From positions 2,148,001 to 2,212,000 of the forward strand of contig NZ_AP023213.1 of NCBI RefSeq assembly GCF_014218275.1: a stretch of 64,000 nucleotides of DNA, in the 5' to 3' direction. The translations under genes and the position numbers were made by a program. How positions within the stretch are numbered: the first letter of the stretch is position 1; each line of letters begins with the position of its first letter. This document shows, piece by piece, positions 53,601-63,800 of the stretch. Below the pieces are notes generated by a model. It had not been told where the DNA came from. It was given only the letters and a program-made list of their open reading frames with translations, and made no database searches. The stretch is from Citrifermentans bremense (GTDB taxonomy: Bacteria > Desulfobacterota > Desulfuromonadia > Geobacterales > Geobacteraceae).

Positions 53601-56600
53601 CTTGACTTGCGCCGCTACCGGTGCCGAAACTTCCTTCCCCGGGCGCGACGGTGCGAATGCCTCGCCGCCGGTGGTGAAGCGGATGGAATTGCCATCGCCG
53701 GTGGCTATGGTGGCGGGGACCCGCGCCGGTGTCAGGGCGAAAAGCGGTTCGAAGTCGACGGGAACCCGCTCCGAGGTGAGCTGGGCCAAGAGCCGCAGCA
53801 ATGCCGAGTTGGCATCCACCCCGGGGAGGCAGACGGAGCGCGCCATGTGGGGGCGTCCGGCGAGGATGCGTCCGATCATACGGCTGCAGGAGCCGCCCGG
53901 TCCCATCTCGATGAAATACTTCACCCCCTCGGCGTAGGCCGTCTCGATCACCTTGGGATAGTCGATCCCTTCGATGGCTTGGGAGAGGATCGAGTCGGCG
54001 GCGGAGCGGCGGTGCACCTGATACGCCGCGCCGGCAGCGCCGCTGTAGAAGGTGACCCCTGCGGGAGGGGTGGTGTTGAAGTTGTGCAAGTCGCGGTAGG
54101 GCGTTGCCACCTGGCGCGCCACCTCGCAGTGCACCGTGGTGACTCCCTGGAGCGGGAAGAATCGGCAGTCCAGCATGGCGACCAGGTGCTTAACCCATTT
54201 CACGTCTCCGCCGATGACGCACTCGTCCGGGGTGTTGACGATGAGCAGATAGACGCGCGAGGTTTTCTTCAGCGCGCGTCGCACCTCGCGGGCCGGAGCG
54301 TCGATGACGCCGATGCTCCAGTGGATCTCTTTTCCCTCGGTTTCACCCCATGCCTCCCTGGCGGCGCGGCACTCTCCTGCCAGGTCGCGGGTGAAGAGTG
54401 TGGAGGCTTTCATGCGCGACAGCATGAGGTCGCGCTCGACCCAGGTGCGGGTGCCGAAGAGACCGGCGGATTCCCCAAGGCTGTAGCCGATCACGGCGTT
54501 GGGGTCGATCCCGAACTGCCGCACCACGTCGGTCACGGCGCAGCCAGTAGCCACCTGGCCGAAGATAACCGCCAGGTGGTTCTCGTTGACGTTCTCCACC
54601 GGGGCGCCGTTCCAGAACTGCTCCGGCTGGAACTGGTCGCGCAGGTAGAGGTTCTCGCTGTCCTGGCGGCGGTAGACCTGCGGCCAGCGTGCGGAAAGCT
54701 CCATCCCCATCCCGGCGAAGTGGTTGCCGGAACCGGGGTAGACGAAGCCGATCTTCCCTGATTTGCCCATTGGCTCGGCGCTAAAGAAGATGCGGTCGCG
54801 CAGCGACGGGTGTAGCACCGCCTCGGCGTAGGCCGGGTCGGACTGGACCATCCGCTCCCCCTGCAGGCAGAGCGCAGCGAGCTCTTCGAGGCTGCGCGCC
54901 ACAAGGGCTATCGCCAGCGGCTCAGCGGCAAGACCCCTCTGGCTGTCGAGCAGTTCGTGCGAGAGCGCAGACAGGGAGGGAGCCGGTGTTTTCTCAGCCT
55001 GCAGTTTCAACTGCTGCAGGCGTTCGGCCAGCTGTTGCCGGTCGCTTCCTGCGATGCAGAAGAGGTACTCGTCCCAGCCGCCCAAAGGCGCGACTTTCTC
55101 CGCCGTGGCTTTTTGCTGCTCCTTGTCGTACCCCTGAAGCACGACGTGGCTGCAGCTGCCGTCCACCCCGAAGACGCTGACGCCGGCGTGGCGCGGTCCT
55201 TCGCAGCGGTTCCTGAGCCAGAAGCGCGAGGCCTCCGGGAGGAAGAGGGCGCCGTTTCCGGATACCTTGCCGAGCGGCCGCTCGCCGGAGCGCGCCCCCG
55301 GGATGATCTCCTGGTAAAGCGCCAGGCAGCCGCGGACCAGCGAGGCAAGGCCGCTCGCGGCGCCGGCGTGCCCTATGTCGGCCTTGACGCTGGCGACGGC
55401 ACAGCGCCTTTGGGAAGCTGCGGCGCCGGCGGGGTCGTCGAAGAAGTCGGCCAGTGCGGCCGCTTCCATGCGGTCCTCGGCGGCGTGTCCGCTGCCATGG
55501 GCCTCAAGGTAGCCGACCTTTTCCGGCGCGACTCCGGCCTCGCCGTAGGCGCGCTCCAGCGCGTGGCGGTAGGCGGCCGCGCCGGGAAGGAGCAGGTCGC
55601 CGCTGGCAGTACCAACGCCGCCGATCACGGCGTAGATCCTGTCCCCGTCGCGCTCCGCGTCTTCCAGGCGCTTCAAAATAACGGTGGCAGCACCTTCACC
55701 CACAATGGCGCCGTCGGCAGACTGGTCGAACGGGGTAGCGCTGCCGAAACGGGAGTAGGGGCGTCCCAGGTGCTGGCCGATGGCCGCTCTCAGGTCGCCG
55801 CCAAGGTCGACGGCCCCGACGACGGCGCGGTCGATCTCCTCGCCCTGGAGCTGGCGCACCGCGGTCTCCAAGGCCCGCAGTCCGGAGCTTTCCTCGCTGG
55901 ATACGGTGAAGCTGGGGCCGCCGCAGCGGAATTCGCGGGCGACGCGGCTTGCCACGACGCTTCCCAGGGCGCCCATGGTCCGGTTAGCGCTCAAGGCCGG
56001 GCCCGCAGCTTCGCGAAGCTCTGCTACCCACTGCTCAAATTCCTGATCGTTGAGGTTAAGGCCCAGCTCCTTGGCCCACTCACGCGCCTTTTCGGCAATG
56101 GACCAGCGGAAGGCGAAGTTGGTGCTGTTCAGGTCGAGCGCGATACCGATGAAGACCCCGGCACGCAGGTTCTCCTTCTTGTCCATCCCCGCGTCCGCGA
56201 TGGCTGCGGCGGCCGACTGCAGCATGAGGAGCTGCTGGGGAAGCATCTCTTCCAGTTCCTTGGGTGGGATGCGGAACTGCGCCGGGCTCTGGGCGAACTG
56301 GTCCAGGTAGAAACCGGCGAAGGGAGTGTCTTTCAGCTTTTCCTTGGCGAACCAGGCGCTCTTCTCGGCGCCCCACCAGTCCTTGGGCTGGGTCGGGCGC
56401 GCCGGCGCGCCTCCGCCCAGGACGCGCGCCTGAAAGGAGGGGAGGTCCTGCCACTGCCCGAAGCGGGCATCGAGGCCGACGACGGCGATGGGGCAACCCT
56501 TCTCCGGCACAGGGGAGGCTGCGGCCTCGCTCTCAGGGAGCCATTCCTCGACCAGCAGGTGACCGTTGATGCCGCCAAAGCCGAAGGCGGAAACGGCGGC

Positions 56601-57884
56601 GCGGCGCGGGACATTGTCGGCGCGTCTTTTCCACGGGGTGGCGCTTTGCAGCACCCGGAAGGGGCTTTCTTCCAGCTGGAAGTTTGCCGGCGCCTGGTTG
56701 AAGTTGGCGGTGGGGGGAAGGGTCTCCTCCGCCATGGCGAGGAGCACCTTGGTGAGCGCAGCGGAACCTGCCGCGGTCAAAAGGTGGCCGATGTTGGACT
56801 TCACCGAGCCGATGACGCACCCTTTCCCGGCTTTTCCCTTCTCGCCCCAAAGCTCCCTGAGGCTCGCCACTTCTGTGGCGTCCCCTACGGGGGTGCCGGT
56901 TGCGTGGCACTCGATCAGGTCGACGTCCTGCGGGTTCCACCCAGCTTTCACGTAGGCGGCGCGCATGGCGCGCAGCTGCCCGTCGGAAAGGGGGGCCAAA
57001 AGGCTTCCTCCCACGTCGTTGGAAAGACCGATCCCCTTGATCACGCCGTAGATCTTGTCCCCTTGCGCCACGGCGTCAGCGAGCCTTTTCAGCACGAAGA
57101 TACCCGCGCCCTCGCCGACGACGAGACCGTCGCCGCTGGCGTCGAAGGGGGAGCAGATGCCGCGGCGCGACAGCGCGCGCAGCTGGGAGAAGCCCATCTG
57201 GGTGTAGAGCGGATCGGGGCGGGAGAGCCCGCCGGTGAGCATGGCGTCGGCACGGCCGGAGAGAAGCTCGTCGCAGGCAAGTTTGATGGCGTAGATGGAG
57301 GAGGCGCAGGCGGCGTCGAGGGTGCAGCACCCCCCGCCCAGGCCGAGCGCGGCGGCGAGAAGGCCCGCGGGGAGCCCGGCCACGTAGCGGTTCAGCCCCT
57401 GCGGGATCGGTTCGTCCCCGGCGTGGCCAAGGAGCTTTTCCTCGAAGCTCCGCCCTAGGAGAGCGCGGGAGAGTTCTGCGGATTTCTCGCTGGGAAGCGC
57501 CAGATTGCCGATGATGACGCCGATGCGGGAGCGGTCAACCCCGGTGGTGACGGCGGAGTCGAAGGCCCTTTTGCCGGCGTGCAGCAGCAGGTGGAACAGG
57601 GGATCGAGCCCGGAGGCGAGCTCCGGGTCGACGTTCAGCCCCGACAGGCTCGCCAGGGGAGGTATGGAGTCGATGAAGCAGCCGCGCTTGGAGTAGACGT
57701 GGTCGGGCTTTCCAGCTTCCGGGTGGAAGGCGGTGTCGGCCGGAAGCTGCCATCTTCCGGCCGGGACCTCGCGGGCGGCACTTTTCGCGTTGCGGATGTT
57801 ATTCCAGAAAGTTGTCAGTTCCGGCGCGTCGGGAAAGATCCCGCCGATGCCGACGATTGCCACGGAAGGCGACTGCTGCTTCAT
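50697..57884 (-). CDS. pfaC: PfaC-like PUFA synthase: KS-CLF-AT-DH-DH
   Basis: 2395 residues. KS (about 1-455) has the catalytic Cys in D-A-A-C-A-S-S (about 191) and the His motifs E-C-H-A-T-G-T and N-I-G-H. The second KS-like domain (about 470-930) has V-S-S-E-E-S-S instead of a Cys, so it is a chain-length-factor type. AT (about 1080-1400) has G-Y-S-L-G-E-S-A-G at about 1131. A Pro/Ala/Gln-rich linker runs from 1420 to 1640. Four hot-dog halves (about 1690, 1908, 2111, 2295) give two dehydratase pairs, shown by H-F-V-D-D-R-V-M-P-G and H-F-Y-E-D-P-V-T-P-G. The layout resembles myxobacterial Pfa3 without the acyltransferase tail. It should extend and dehydrate polyunsaturated chains. Confidence 0.9.
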   Translation of the reverse strand: MKQQSPSVAIVGIGGIFPDAPELTTFWNNIRNAKSAAREVPAGRWQLPADTAFHPEAGKPDHVYSKRGCFIDSIPPLASLSGLNVDPELASGLDPLFHLLLHAGKRAFDSAVTTGVDRSRIGVIIGNLALPSEKSAELSRALLGRSFEEKLLGHAGDEPIPQGLNRYVAGLPAGLLAAALGLGGGCCTLDAACASSIYAIKLACDELLSGRADAMLTGGLSRPDPLYTQMGFSQLRALSRRGICSPFDASGDGLVVGEGAGIFVLKRLADAVAQGDKIYGVIKGIGLSNDVGGSLLAPLSDGQLRAMRAAYVKAGWNPQDVDLIECHATGTPVGDATEVASLRELWGEKGKAGKGCVIGSVKSNIGHLLTAAGSAALTKVLLAMAEETLPPTANFNQAPANFQLEESPFRVLQSATPWKRRADNVPRRAAVSAFGFGGINGHLLVEEWLPESEAAASPVPEKGCPIAVVGLDARFGQWQDLPSFQARVLGGGAPARPTQPKDWWGAEKSAWFAKEKLKDTPFAGFYLDQFAQSPAQFRIPPKELEEMLPQQLLMLQSAAAAIADAGMDKKENLRAGVFIGIALDLNSTNFAFRWSIAEKAREWAKELGLNLNDQEFEQWVAELREAAGPALSANRTMGALGSVVASRVAREFRCGGPSFTVSSEESSGLRALETAVRQLQGEEIDRAVVGAVDLGGDLRAAIGQHLGRPYSRFGSATPFDQSADGAIVGEGAATVILKRLEDAERDGDRIYAVIGGVGTASGDLLLPGAAAYRHALERAYGEAGVAPEKVGYLEAHGSGHAAEDRMEAAALADFFDDPAGAAASQRRCAVASVKADIGHAGAASGLASLVRGCLALYQEIIPGARSGERPLGKVSGNGALFLPEASRFWLRNRCEGPRHAGVSVFGVDGSCSHVVLQGYDKEQQKATAEKVAPLGGWDEYLFCIAGSDRQQLAERLQQLKLQAEKTPAPSLSALSHELLDSQRGLAAEPLAIALVARSLEELAALCLQGERMVQSDPAYAEAVLHPSLRDRIFFSAEPMGKSGKIGFVYPGSGNHFAGMGMELSARWPQVYRRQDSENLYLRDQFQPEQFWNGAPVENVNENHLAVIFGQVATGCAVTDVVRQFGIDPNAVIGYSLGESAGLFGTRTWVERDLMLSRMKASTLFTRDLAGECRAAREAWGETEGKEIHWSIGVIDAPAREVRRALKKTSRVYLLIVNTPDECVIGGDVKWVKHLVAMLDCRFFPLQGVTTVHCEVARQVATPYRDLHNFNTTPPAGVTFYSGAAGAAYQVHRRSAADSILSQAIEGIDYPKVIETAYAEGVKYFIEMGPGGSCSRMIGRILAGRPHMARSVCLPGVDANSALLRLLAQLTSERVPVDFEPLFALTPARVPATIATGDGNSIRFTTGGEAFAPSRPGKEVSAPVAAQVKPMAPASSVPAAAAAPQSTQIRRSTDAPVSAMRIPVTDQAPAPTQPAAQHTPSQAQPKAASPLMGQPQVNPAPLQAVAPLPIEGAVQEPLLREFAAAQEASQQAHEAYLRVANDLSRSIAETLALQISLQQQMLQAGIPIETAPAFQATASNAAWSPEPAAATHAAPQVAAQPSAVAAPYPGALPALYDEQMCFEFAIGSVAKMLGPEFAEADTFPTRVRLPDAPLQLVHRIVALEGEPKSMTSGRVVTQHDVHPGAWYLDGGRIPTCIAVEAGQADLFLSGYLGIDFITKGLAVYRLLDAVVTFHRELPGPGETINYDIRIERFFRQGETYLFRFHFEATVNGEPLLSMRNGCAGFFTQEELDAGKGIVRGAIDLRPKTGKLPADWKYLVPMQPAAYGAGQLNALRNGDLASCFGPLFAGLSVRRPLTIPGGRMELVHRVMELVPDGGRCGLGFIRAEADIHPDDWFITCHFVDDRVMPGTLMYECCMHTLRIFLLRLGWVAEAEGATWQPVPGVASQLCCRGQVLETTKVVTYEVTVRELGYRPEPYAIVDALMYADGKPIVEITNMSAQLTGTNHQALLELWGGKGVEISAATVSAPISGSYDVKPAVYTKEQILAYSNGKPSEGFGDRYRIFDSGRKIARLPGPPFQFMDRVTAVRGEPWQMVPGAMAEAQYDIPVDEWYFAADRQPRMPFSVLLEAALQPCGWLAAYVGSALTTPNDISFRNLGGTAVQHRAVTPGTGTLTATATLTKAATSGGMIIQEFTFSVADRQGVLYEGETMFGFFAKEALANQVGIRDAAPHQPTADEIARGKKLPYPESRPYPEKKLRMIDQIELYVADGGPAGLGYLKGTKQVDPDEWYFKAHFYEDPVTPGSLGLESFMQLVKFAAVERWGWQEGDTLAAVALEREHRWLYRGQVVPTNKEVTVIAWITAVDEANRILTAAGFLYVDGRAIYQMNDFTLQLERG

Positions 57885-57886
57885 GC

Positions 57887-60800
57887 CTATGCCGCCCCCA
57901 GTGCAACGGAGACGGTCCGCAGCTTGTTACGCTGGAAAGCCTGCTTGAGAGACGGGTCGATGACGCACTCGTATCCCTCAAGGCGCGCTACGAGCTTTCC
58001 TGTGTTGCGATCCAGGAACTCCATATCGGCGCTGGCGCCGCGCGGGTTCTCCGAGGTGACGCGGATGACCACCTGGGCCCCATCTTTCGGGAAGGTTTCC
58101 TGGAACTGGCGGTAGCGGCCGGCGAAGCAGGGGAGCGACCCGGCGCCGAAGCGCTCGAAGCTCCAGAGGATCATCATCTGGAAGGCGCTGTCGAGAACCA
58201 GCGGGTCGGTGAGCCAAGCGCTCCTCAAGGGGCGGCGGATCCACTTGCCCGGTGCGGGCGCGCCCTTAACGGAGGCGGCGATCCCTTTGGCGGAGCAGCC
58301 GTCGACGTGCTCGATCCCGTGCAGGTCGGGGCCATGGAAGAGTCGCTCGTTGTTGTAGATCACCCCGTCGTGAGGGGCGTAGGCTGTGGCCGGTATCTCC
58401 GTGATGGAGCGGATACCTTCGACGTGCTTGGTGGCGAGCACGATTTCGGCGCGGGCGTGGAGGATGGTCTTGCCGTTGACGCCGGGGCTGGAAAGCTCGA
58501 CCGGCACCAGCCAGAAGGACTCCTTCTTGACAGCGCGCCCGGCGAGGACGCTCAGGGGGAACGAGGTGTTGTCCTCGAAGACCACACCTTTGCAGATCCT
58601 CAGGTCGTTGAAGCCGTGGAAGCGGAAGCCGGGGTTGCCGTGGAGCGCGCCGTGGGCGAGCCATTCCACGATGACGGCCATGGGGACCACGGCCTTGCCG
58701 TCCAGGACGTGCGAGCGCAGGAACGGGAACTCCGGGACGGTCAGGGTCAGCGCGAACGCCTCGGAGAGACTTTCACTCTTCGCCGCGGAGGGGGCCGGGG
58801 CGGCAGCGCCCTTCTGCTCGGGGAGCTGGGCGATGGCCACGATCTCGACCGGCGAGCCGGCGGCGGAGATCTCCCTGGCGAGGAAGTCGCCACCCTCGGT
58901 GAGGTCGATCACGCCGATCCCCTCGGCTGCGAACACCTTCTTGAGGGCCGGGGTGACCATGCCGCCGTCCCAGGGACCCCAGTTGATGCTGACGCTGCGG
59001 CAGTCGCCGCGGCGGCGCGCTTCGGCCTGGGCTACCTTGTTGAGTACCTCGTTGGCGACCGCGTAATCCACCTGTCCCACGCGGCCGAAGCGGCCGGTGG
59101 AGGAGGAGAAGAGGGCGATGAAGCTCAGTTCGTCGTTGCGGGTCGCGTGCAGGAGCGCGCGTAGCCCTTCGACCTTGGTGCTGTAGACCTGCCCGAACTG
59201 CTCGGGGGTCTTGTCGACGATGAGCCGGTCCGCGAGGACCCCGGCGCCGTGCACCACGCCGCGGATAGGCCCATGGGCGCGGCGCACCTCGCCAAGGAGT
59301 AGATCCATGGCGCTGCGGTCTCGAATATCGACCGAACGGTAGATCGCCTCGGCGCCAACTGCAGAGATCTTCTGCAGGGTGTCACGCAGCTCGCGCCCGG
59401 CCATGACCGCCCGGAAGCGTTCTTCGATTTCGCGCGGGTGGAGTTTACCTGGCGCGTTCTGCATGATGGTGCGCTTGATCTCGGCCTCTCCGGAGACGCC
59501 GGCAAGCCAGGCGGGCTCATCCTCGGGCTCGGAGCTGCGCCCCAAAAGCACCAGAAACGGCTTGTACTCCTTGGCAAGCGCGATGGCGGATACCGCGGTC
59601 ACGCCGCGCCCGCCGCCGGTGATGACCACCACGTCCCCCGCCTTGATAGCGGGTTCGGCCGGAGCCGGTGCGGAGGGGAGCACAACGGTTTGCAGGGCGC
59701 AGCGTCCCTCACCTGAAAGGCCGACTTCCACCGGGCCGCGGCGCAGCATCTCTATGGCGACGGCGCTGGCGGCGGCTGACGCATGCGGGAAGTCGCCGAG
59801 ATCGATCGCCTTGCAGGAGACTTCGGGCCATTCCAAGGCCGCCGTCTTAGCCAGCCCGGCCAGACCGCCGGAAAGCGGGTCCTTGATGCTCTTGCCGGAA
59901 CCAAAGCCAAAGGCCCCGTCCAGGCGCGAGACGGTGACGCAGACGGCCCCTTCGGTGCGGGCCGACTCATTGAGAGCGCCGGCTGCGTTCTTCACCAGCT
60001 GGAAGGCGTTTTCCAGGAAGGTATCGTCGGTGCCCGCTGTGGGCGCGCAGATCACAAGGCCGGAGAGTTTCCCGGCGGGTGCGGTCTGCTGTGCCTGTGC
60101 GGCGTTCACCTTGCGGACCGAGCAGCCGTGCTCCAGGAGGATGCTGCAGAGCTCGGCGGCGAAGGCCGAGCCGTCGTCGGTGACCCAGATCTCGCCGTCG
60201 TTGGCGAGCACGATGGCCTCGCCCTCGTCGTCGGCGGAAAGCTCGACCGGAGTGACGCTGCTGCGCTGGATCGCCTGGACCGGTGCCAGAGCCGGTTCCG
60301 GCGCAGCCGCAGGGGTTGCCGTAGGGGTTGCCTCAGCGGCAGACACCTGGGCGGCCGGTGCTGACGCGCTCGACACTCCGGCGAGGAAATCAGCGATGTC
60401 CCCGAGGGTGCGCAGGGTGCCCAATTGTTCCGGGCCTATGGCCGGGGTCTCCGGGAGCCGCTCCTGCAGCGTGGATAGGATCTCCACACGCTTGATGGAG
60501 TCGATGCCGAGGTCGCTGTCCATCCCCATTCCCGGCTCCAGCATCTCCACCGGGTAGCCGGTCTTGTCGGCGACCACTTCAAGAAGGGTCTGCATGACGC
60601 GGGCGGGGTCGCCGGATGCGGCGGCAGGGGGTGCCGCGGGCTGAGCCGGTGCGTCTACCGGGGCGGCGCTGGCAGGCGCAGCCGAGGCCGAGCCGGAAGC
60701 GAGGTAAGTAGCTATGTCCCCGAGGGTGCGCAGGGTGCCGAGATGCTCGGGGCCTATCACCGGGGTTCCGGGGAGGCGCTCCTGCAGCGTGGAGAGGATC

Positions 60801-63800
60801 TCGACGCGTTTGATGGAGTCGATGCCGAGGTCGCTGTCCATCCCCATCTCAAGCTCGAGCATTTCAACCGGATAACCGGTTTTCTCGGCGACCACGGAAA
60901 GAAGGGTGGCGGTGATCTCTTGAGCGGGGACTGCAGCGGGATTTGCGGACGCGACGGGCGCGCTCACGGCGGCAGCCGCAGCCGAACCGGCAGCGAGGTA
61001 GTTAGCGATGTCCCCCAGGGTGCGCAGCGTCCCCAGGTGCTCGGGGCCGATGGCTGGGGTGCCGGGGAGGCGCTCCTGCAGGGTGGAGAGGATCTCGACG
61101 CGTTTGATGGAGTCGATGCCGAGGTCGCTGTCCATACCCATTTCAAGCTCCAGCATCTCCACGGGGTAGCCGGTCTTTTCGGCGACTACGGCCAAAAGGG
61201 TGCTGGTGACCTCGCCTGCGGCAATTCCGGAAGCCGCGGCGACGGCAGGCGAGGCTGCTGCGGACGGGGCGGAGACTGCCGAGGCGGAAAGGAACCCGGC
61301 GATGTCCCCCAGGGTGCGCAGGGTTCCCAGGTGTTCGGGGCCTATCGCGGGAGACCCGGGAAGGCGCTCCTGCAAGGTGGAGAGGATCTCGACCCGCTTG
61401 ATGGAATCTATACCCAGATCTGAGTCCATACCCATGTCGAATTCAAGCATCTCCACGGGATAGCCGGTTTTTTCGGCGACCACGGCCAAAAGGGTGCCCG
61501 TGATCTGCTCGGCCGCGAGCCCGGAAGGCGCGGCGGCGGGCGCTGCGGTCGCTGCCGTGACTGCTGCCGCAGCCGGGGCCGCGGAACCTGCCGAGACGCA
61601 GAGGTGCCCGGCGATGTCGCCCAGGGTGCGCAGCGTGCCCAGGTGCTCGGGGCCGATGGCTGGGGTGCCCGGGAGGCGCTCCTGCAGCGTGGAGAGGATC
61701 TCGACGCGCTTGATGGAATCGATGCCCAGATCCGAGTCCATCCCCATGTCGAGCTCCAGCATCTCGACCGGATACCCGGTCTTCTCGGCGATCACCGCCA
61801 GGAGCACCTGGGTGATGCGCGCAGAGTCGGCTCCAGCGGGAGCTGCGGTTGCTGCCGGAGCGGGGGCTGGGGCTGCTACCGGCGCAGCCGGAGCGACGGC
61901 GGGTGCTGCCTTGGCCGCCGGGGCAGCCACAGCAGGCGCAACGGCTGCAGCAACCGGAGCCGGGGCGACGTACGAGGGGGCCTGGGGTTGAACCGGCACG
62001 GCCACCGGGGCCAACGCTGCTGGAGAGATGGGGGCGCCCAGGATCAACTGTTGCTGCTGCTGGAGCAGGGTCTGGAAGGTCCTCGTTGCGACCTCTTGCC
62101 CTTCGAGGAAGCGGCGGTGCAGTTGTGCCGTATCCTCCTGCATCCGCTGCAGGACCGCCATCCCTTCACGCGCCAGGCGCAGCGATTCCCCGAGTGCAGC
62201 CTGTGGCGCCGCGGCTGCGGCCGGAGCGGGCTGGTGAACAGGTTGCTGGGGCGTAGCAGGCGCGGCCTGGTAGGCGGGCTGCGGTGCTTGCGCGGTTGCC
62301 GCTTGCGGAGCGGCGGGTGCAGCCACGGCGGCCGGTTTTGGCTGAACGGGCGGCTTCTTCGGTTTGGGTTTGCTGTAGTTGGCGCCGCAGATGGGAATGC
62401 TCAAAAGCGGTTTTTTCCCTGCGGGAGCCGGGCGGTACTCCTCGTCCCAGGCGGCGAGCTTGACGCCATACCCAAGCACGGCCAGTTGCGCGAGGCAACG
62501 GCCAAGGTCGGCCACGCCGACGCGCTTGCCCGAGGAAGAGTCGAGGGCGACGGCCGTGTGGGGGCGGTCGGCGAGGATGGCGGAGACAAGCCCGGTCAAC
62601 CTGTTGCCGGGGCCTGCTTCGACGAAGCTGCTGATGCCGGCCGCGTACATGGCCTCGATCTCGGCTACGAATTCAACCGGCATCGCGAGCTGGGAGGCGA
62701 GCTGCGCCTTGGCGGCTGCGGAGTCCTCGGGGTAGACCGCGGCCGTGGTGTTGGCGTAGACCGGTATCTTCGCCTTAGGCATCTCGATCTTGTCTAGTGC
62801 GGCCAGGAACGGGGTGGCGGCGTCAGCGACGAGTTGGCTGTGGAAAGCGGCTGCGACCGGAAGTTCCTTGCAGGTAAGGCCACGACCCTTGAAGACCTCG
62901 ACGGCGCGCTTGATCTCGGCGCTGGCGCCGGAAAGGACCGCCTGGGTGGGGGCGTTCTTGTTGGCGATCACCAGGTCCAGCTTCTCGGCAGCGACCACCT
63001 CGGCGATCTTTTCCAACGGCGCGGAGACGGCCAGCATGCTCCCCTTGTCCCCTTTTCCCGCGCCCATCAACTCACCGCGCAGACGCGACAGGGCGTGCAG
63101 GGCGTTTTCGTCCAGCCTTCCTGCGGCGCAAAGTGCGGTCAGCTCGCCGTAGCTGTGGCCGGCGACTCCTTGAGGCTCCAGGCCGAAGGATTGCAAGAGG
63201 TGCAGCGCGCCGAGGCTCACGGCGCCGATGGCGGGTTGAGCCGCCTGGGTCGCCCGCAGGGCCTCTTCCTGCTTGGTGCGGCTCTCTTCGTCGAAGGCGG
63301 AAGGGGGGTAGATGAGGTCGGAAAGCCTCCTGCCGTCGGTGGAGGTGAACCCTTCGTTGGCATCGGAGATTGCGTCCAAAAGCTGCGGGAAGCGGCAGGC
63401 GAGGTCGTTCAGCATGCCGGTGTACTGCGAGCCCTGTCCCGGGAAGAGCATGCCGAGCTTGCCGGCGGCGCCGCAGCCGAAGAAGGCCCCGTCGGGGGTC
63501 TGCCAGGCCGATTTGGAGTTCTTTTCCAGCATGGCCTTGGCGTTCTTCACCAGCGAGGCGATGTTGGTTTTGCCGCGCTCGACCACCAGGGCGAGGCGCA
63601 TGGCCCCTTTGGGATCGAAGCTCGCGCGGGAGTGGTAAGCGAGCTCCCTGACGGCGCTCCAGGTTGCGTCTGTGGGCACCCGGTCCAGCGCGGCGGCAAG
63701 CGCTGCGGCGTCGGCGCCGGAAAAGGCGAGTACCTGGCTGTTGCCGTCCCAGTCGGCGGCCTTTTTCTCGGGGCGGTATTCCTCCAGTACCACGTGGAAG

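Noticed and set aside
50871-57458. Very long plus-strand open frames opposite the Pfa genes
   Set aside because: They mirror third-codon GC bias of the real minus-strand synthase genes and show no domain motifs.
60370-61830. Regularly spaced repeats as a CRISPR array
   Set aside because: The spacing is about 300 bp and the repeats encode ACP domains in one frame.
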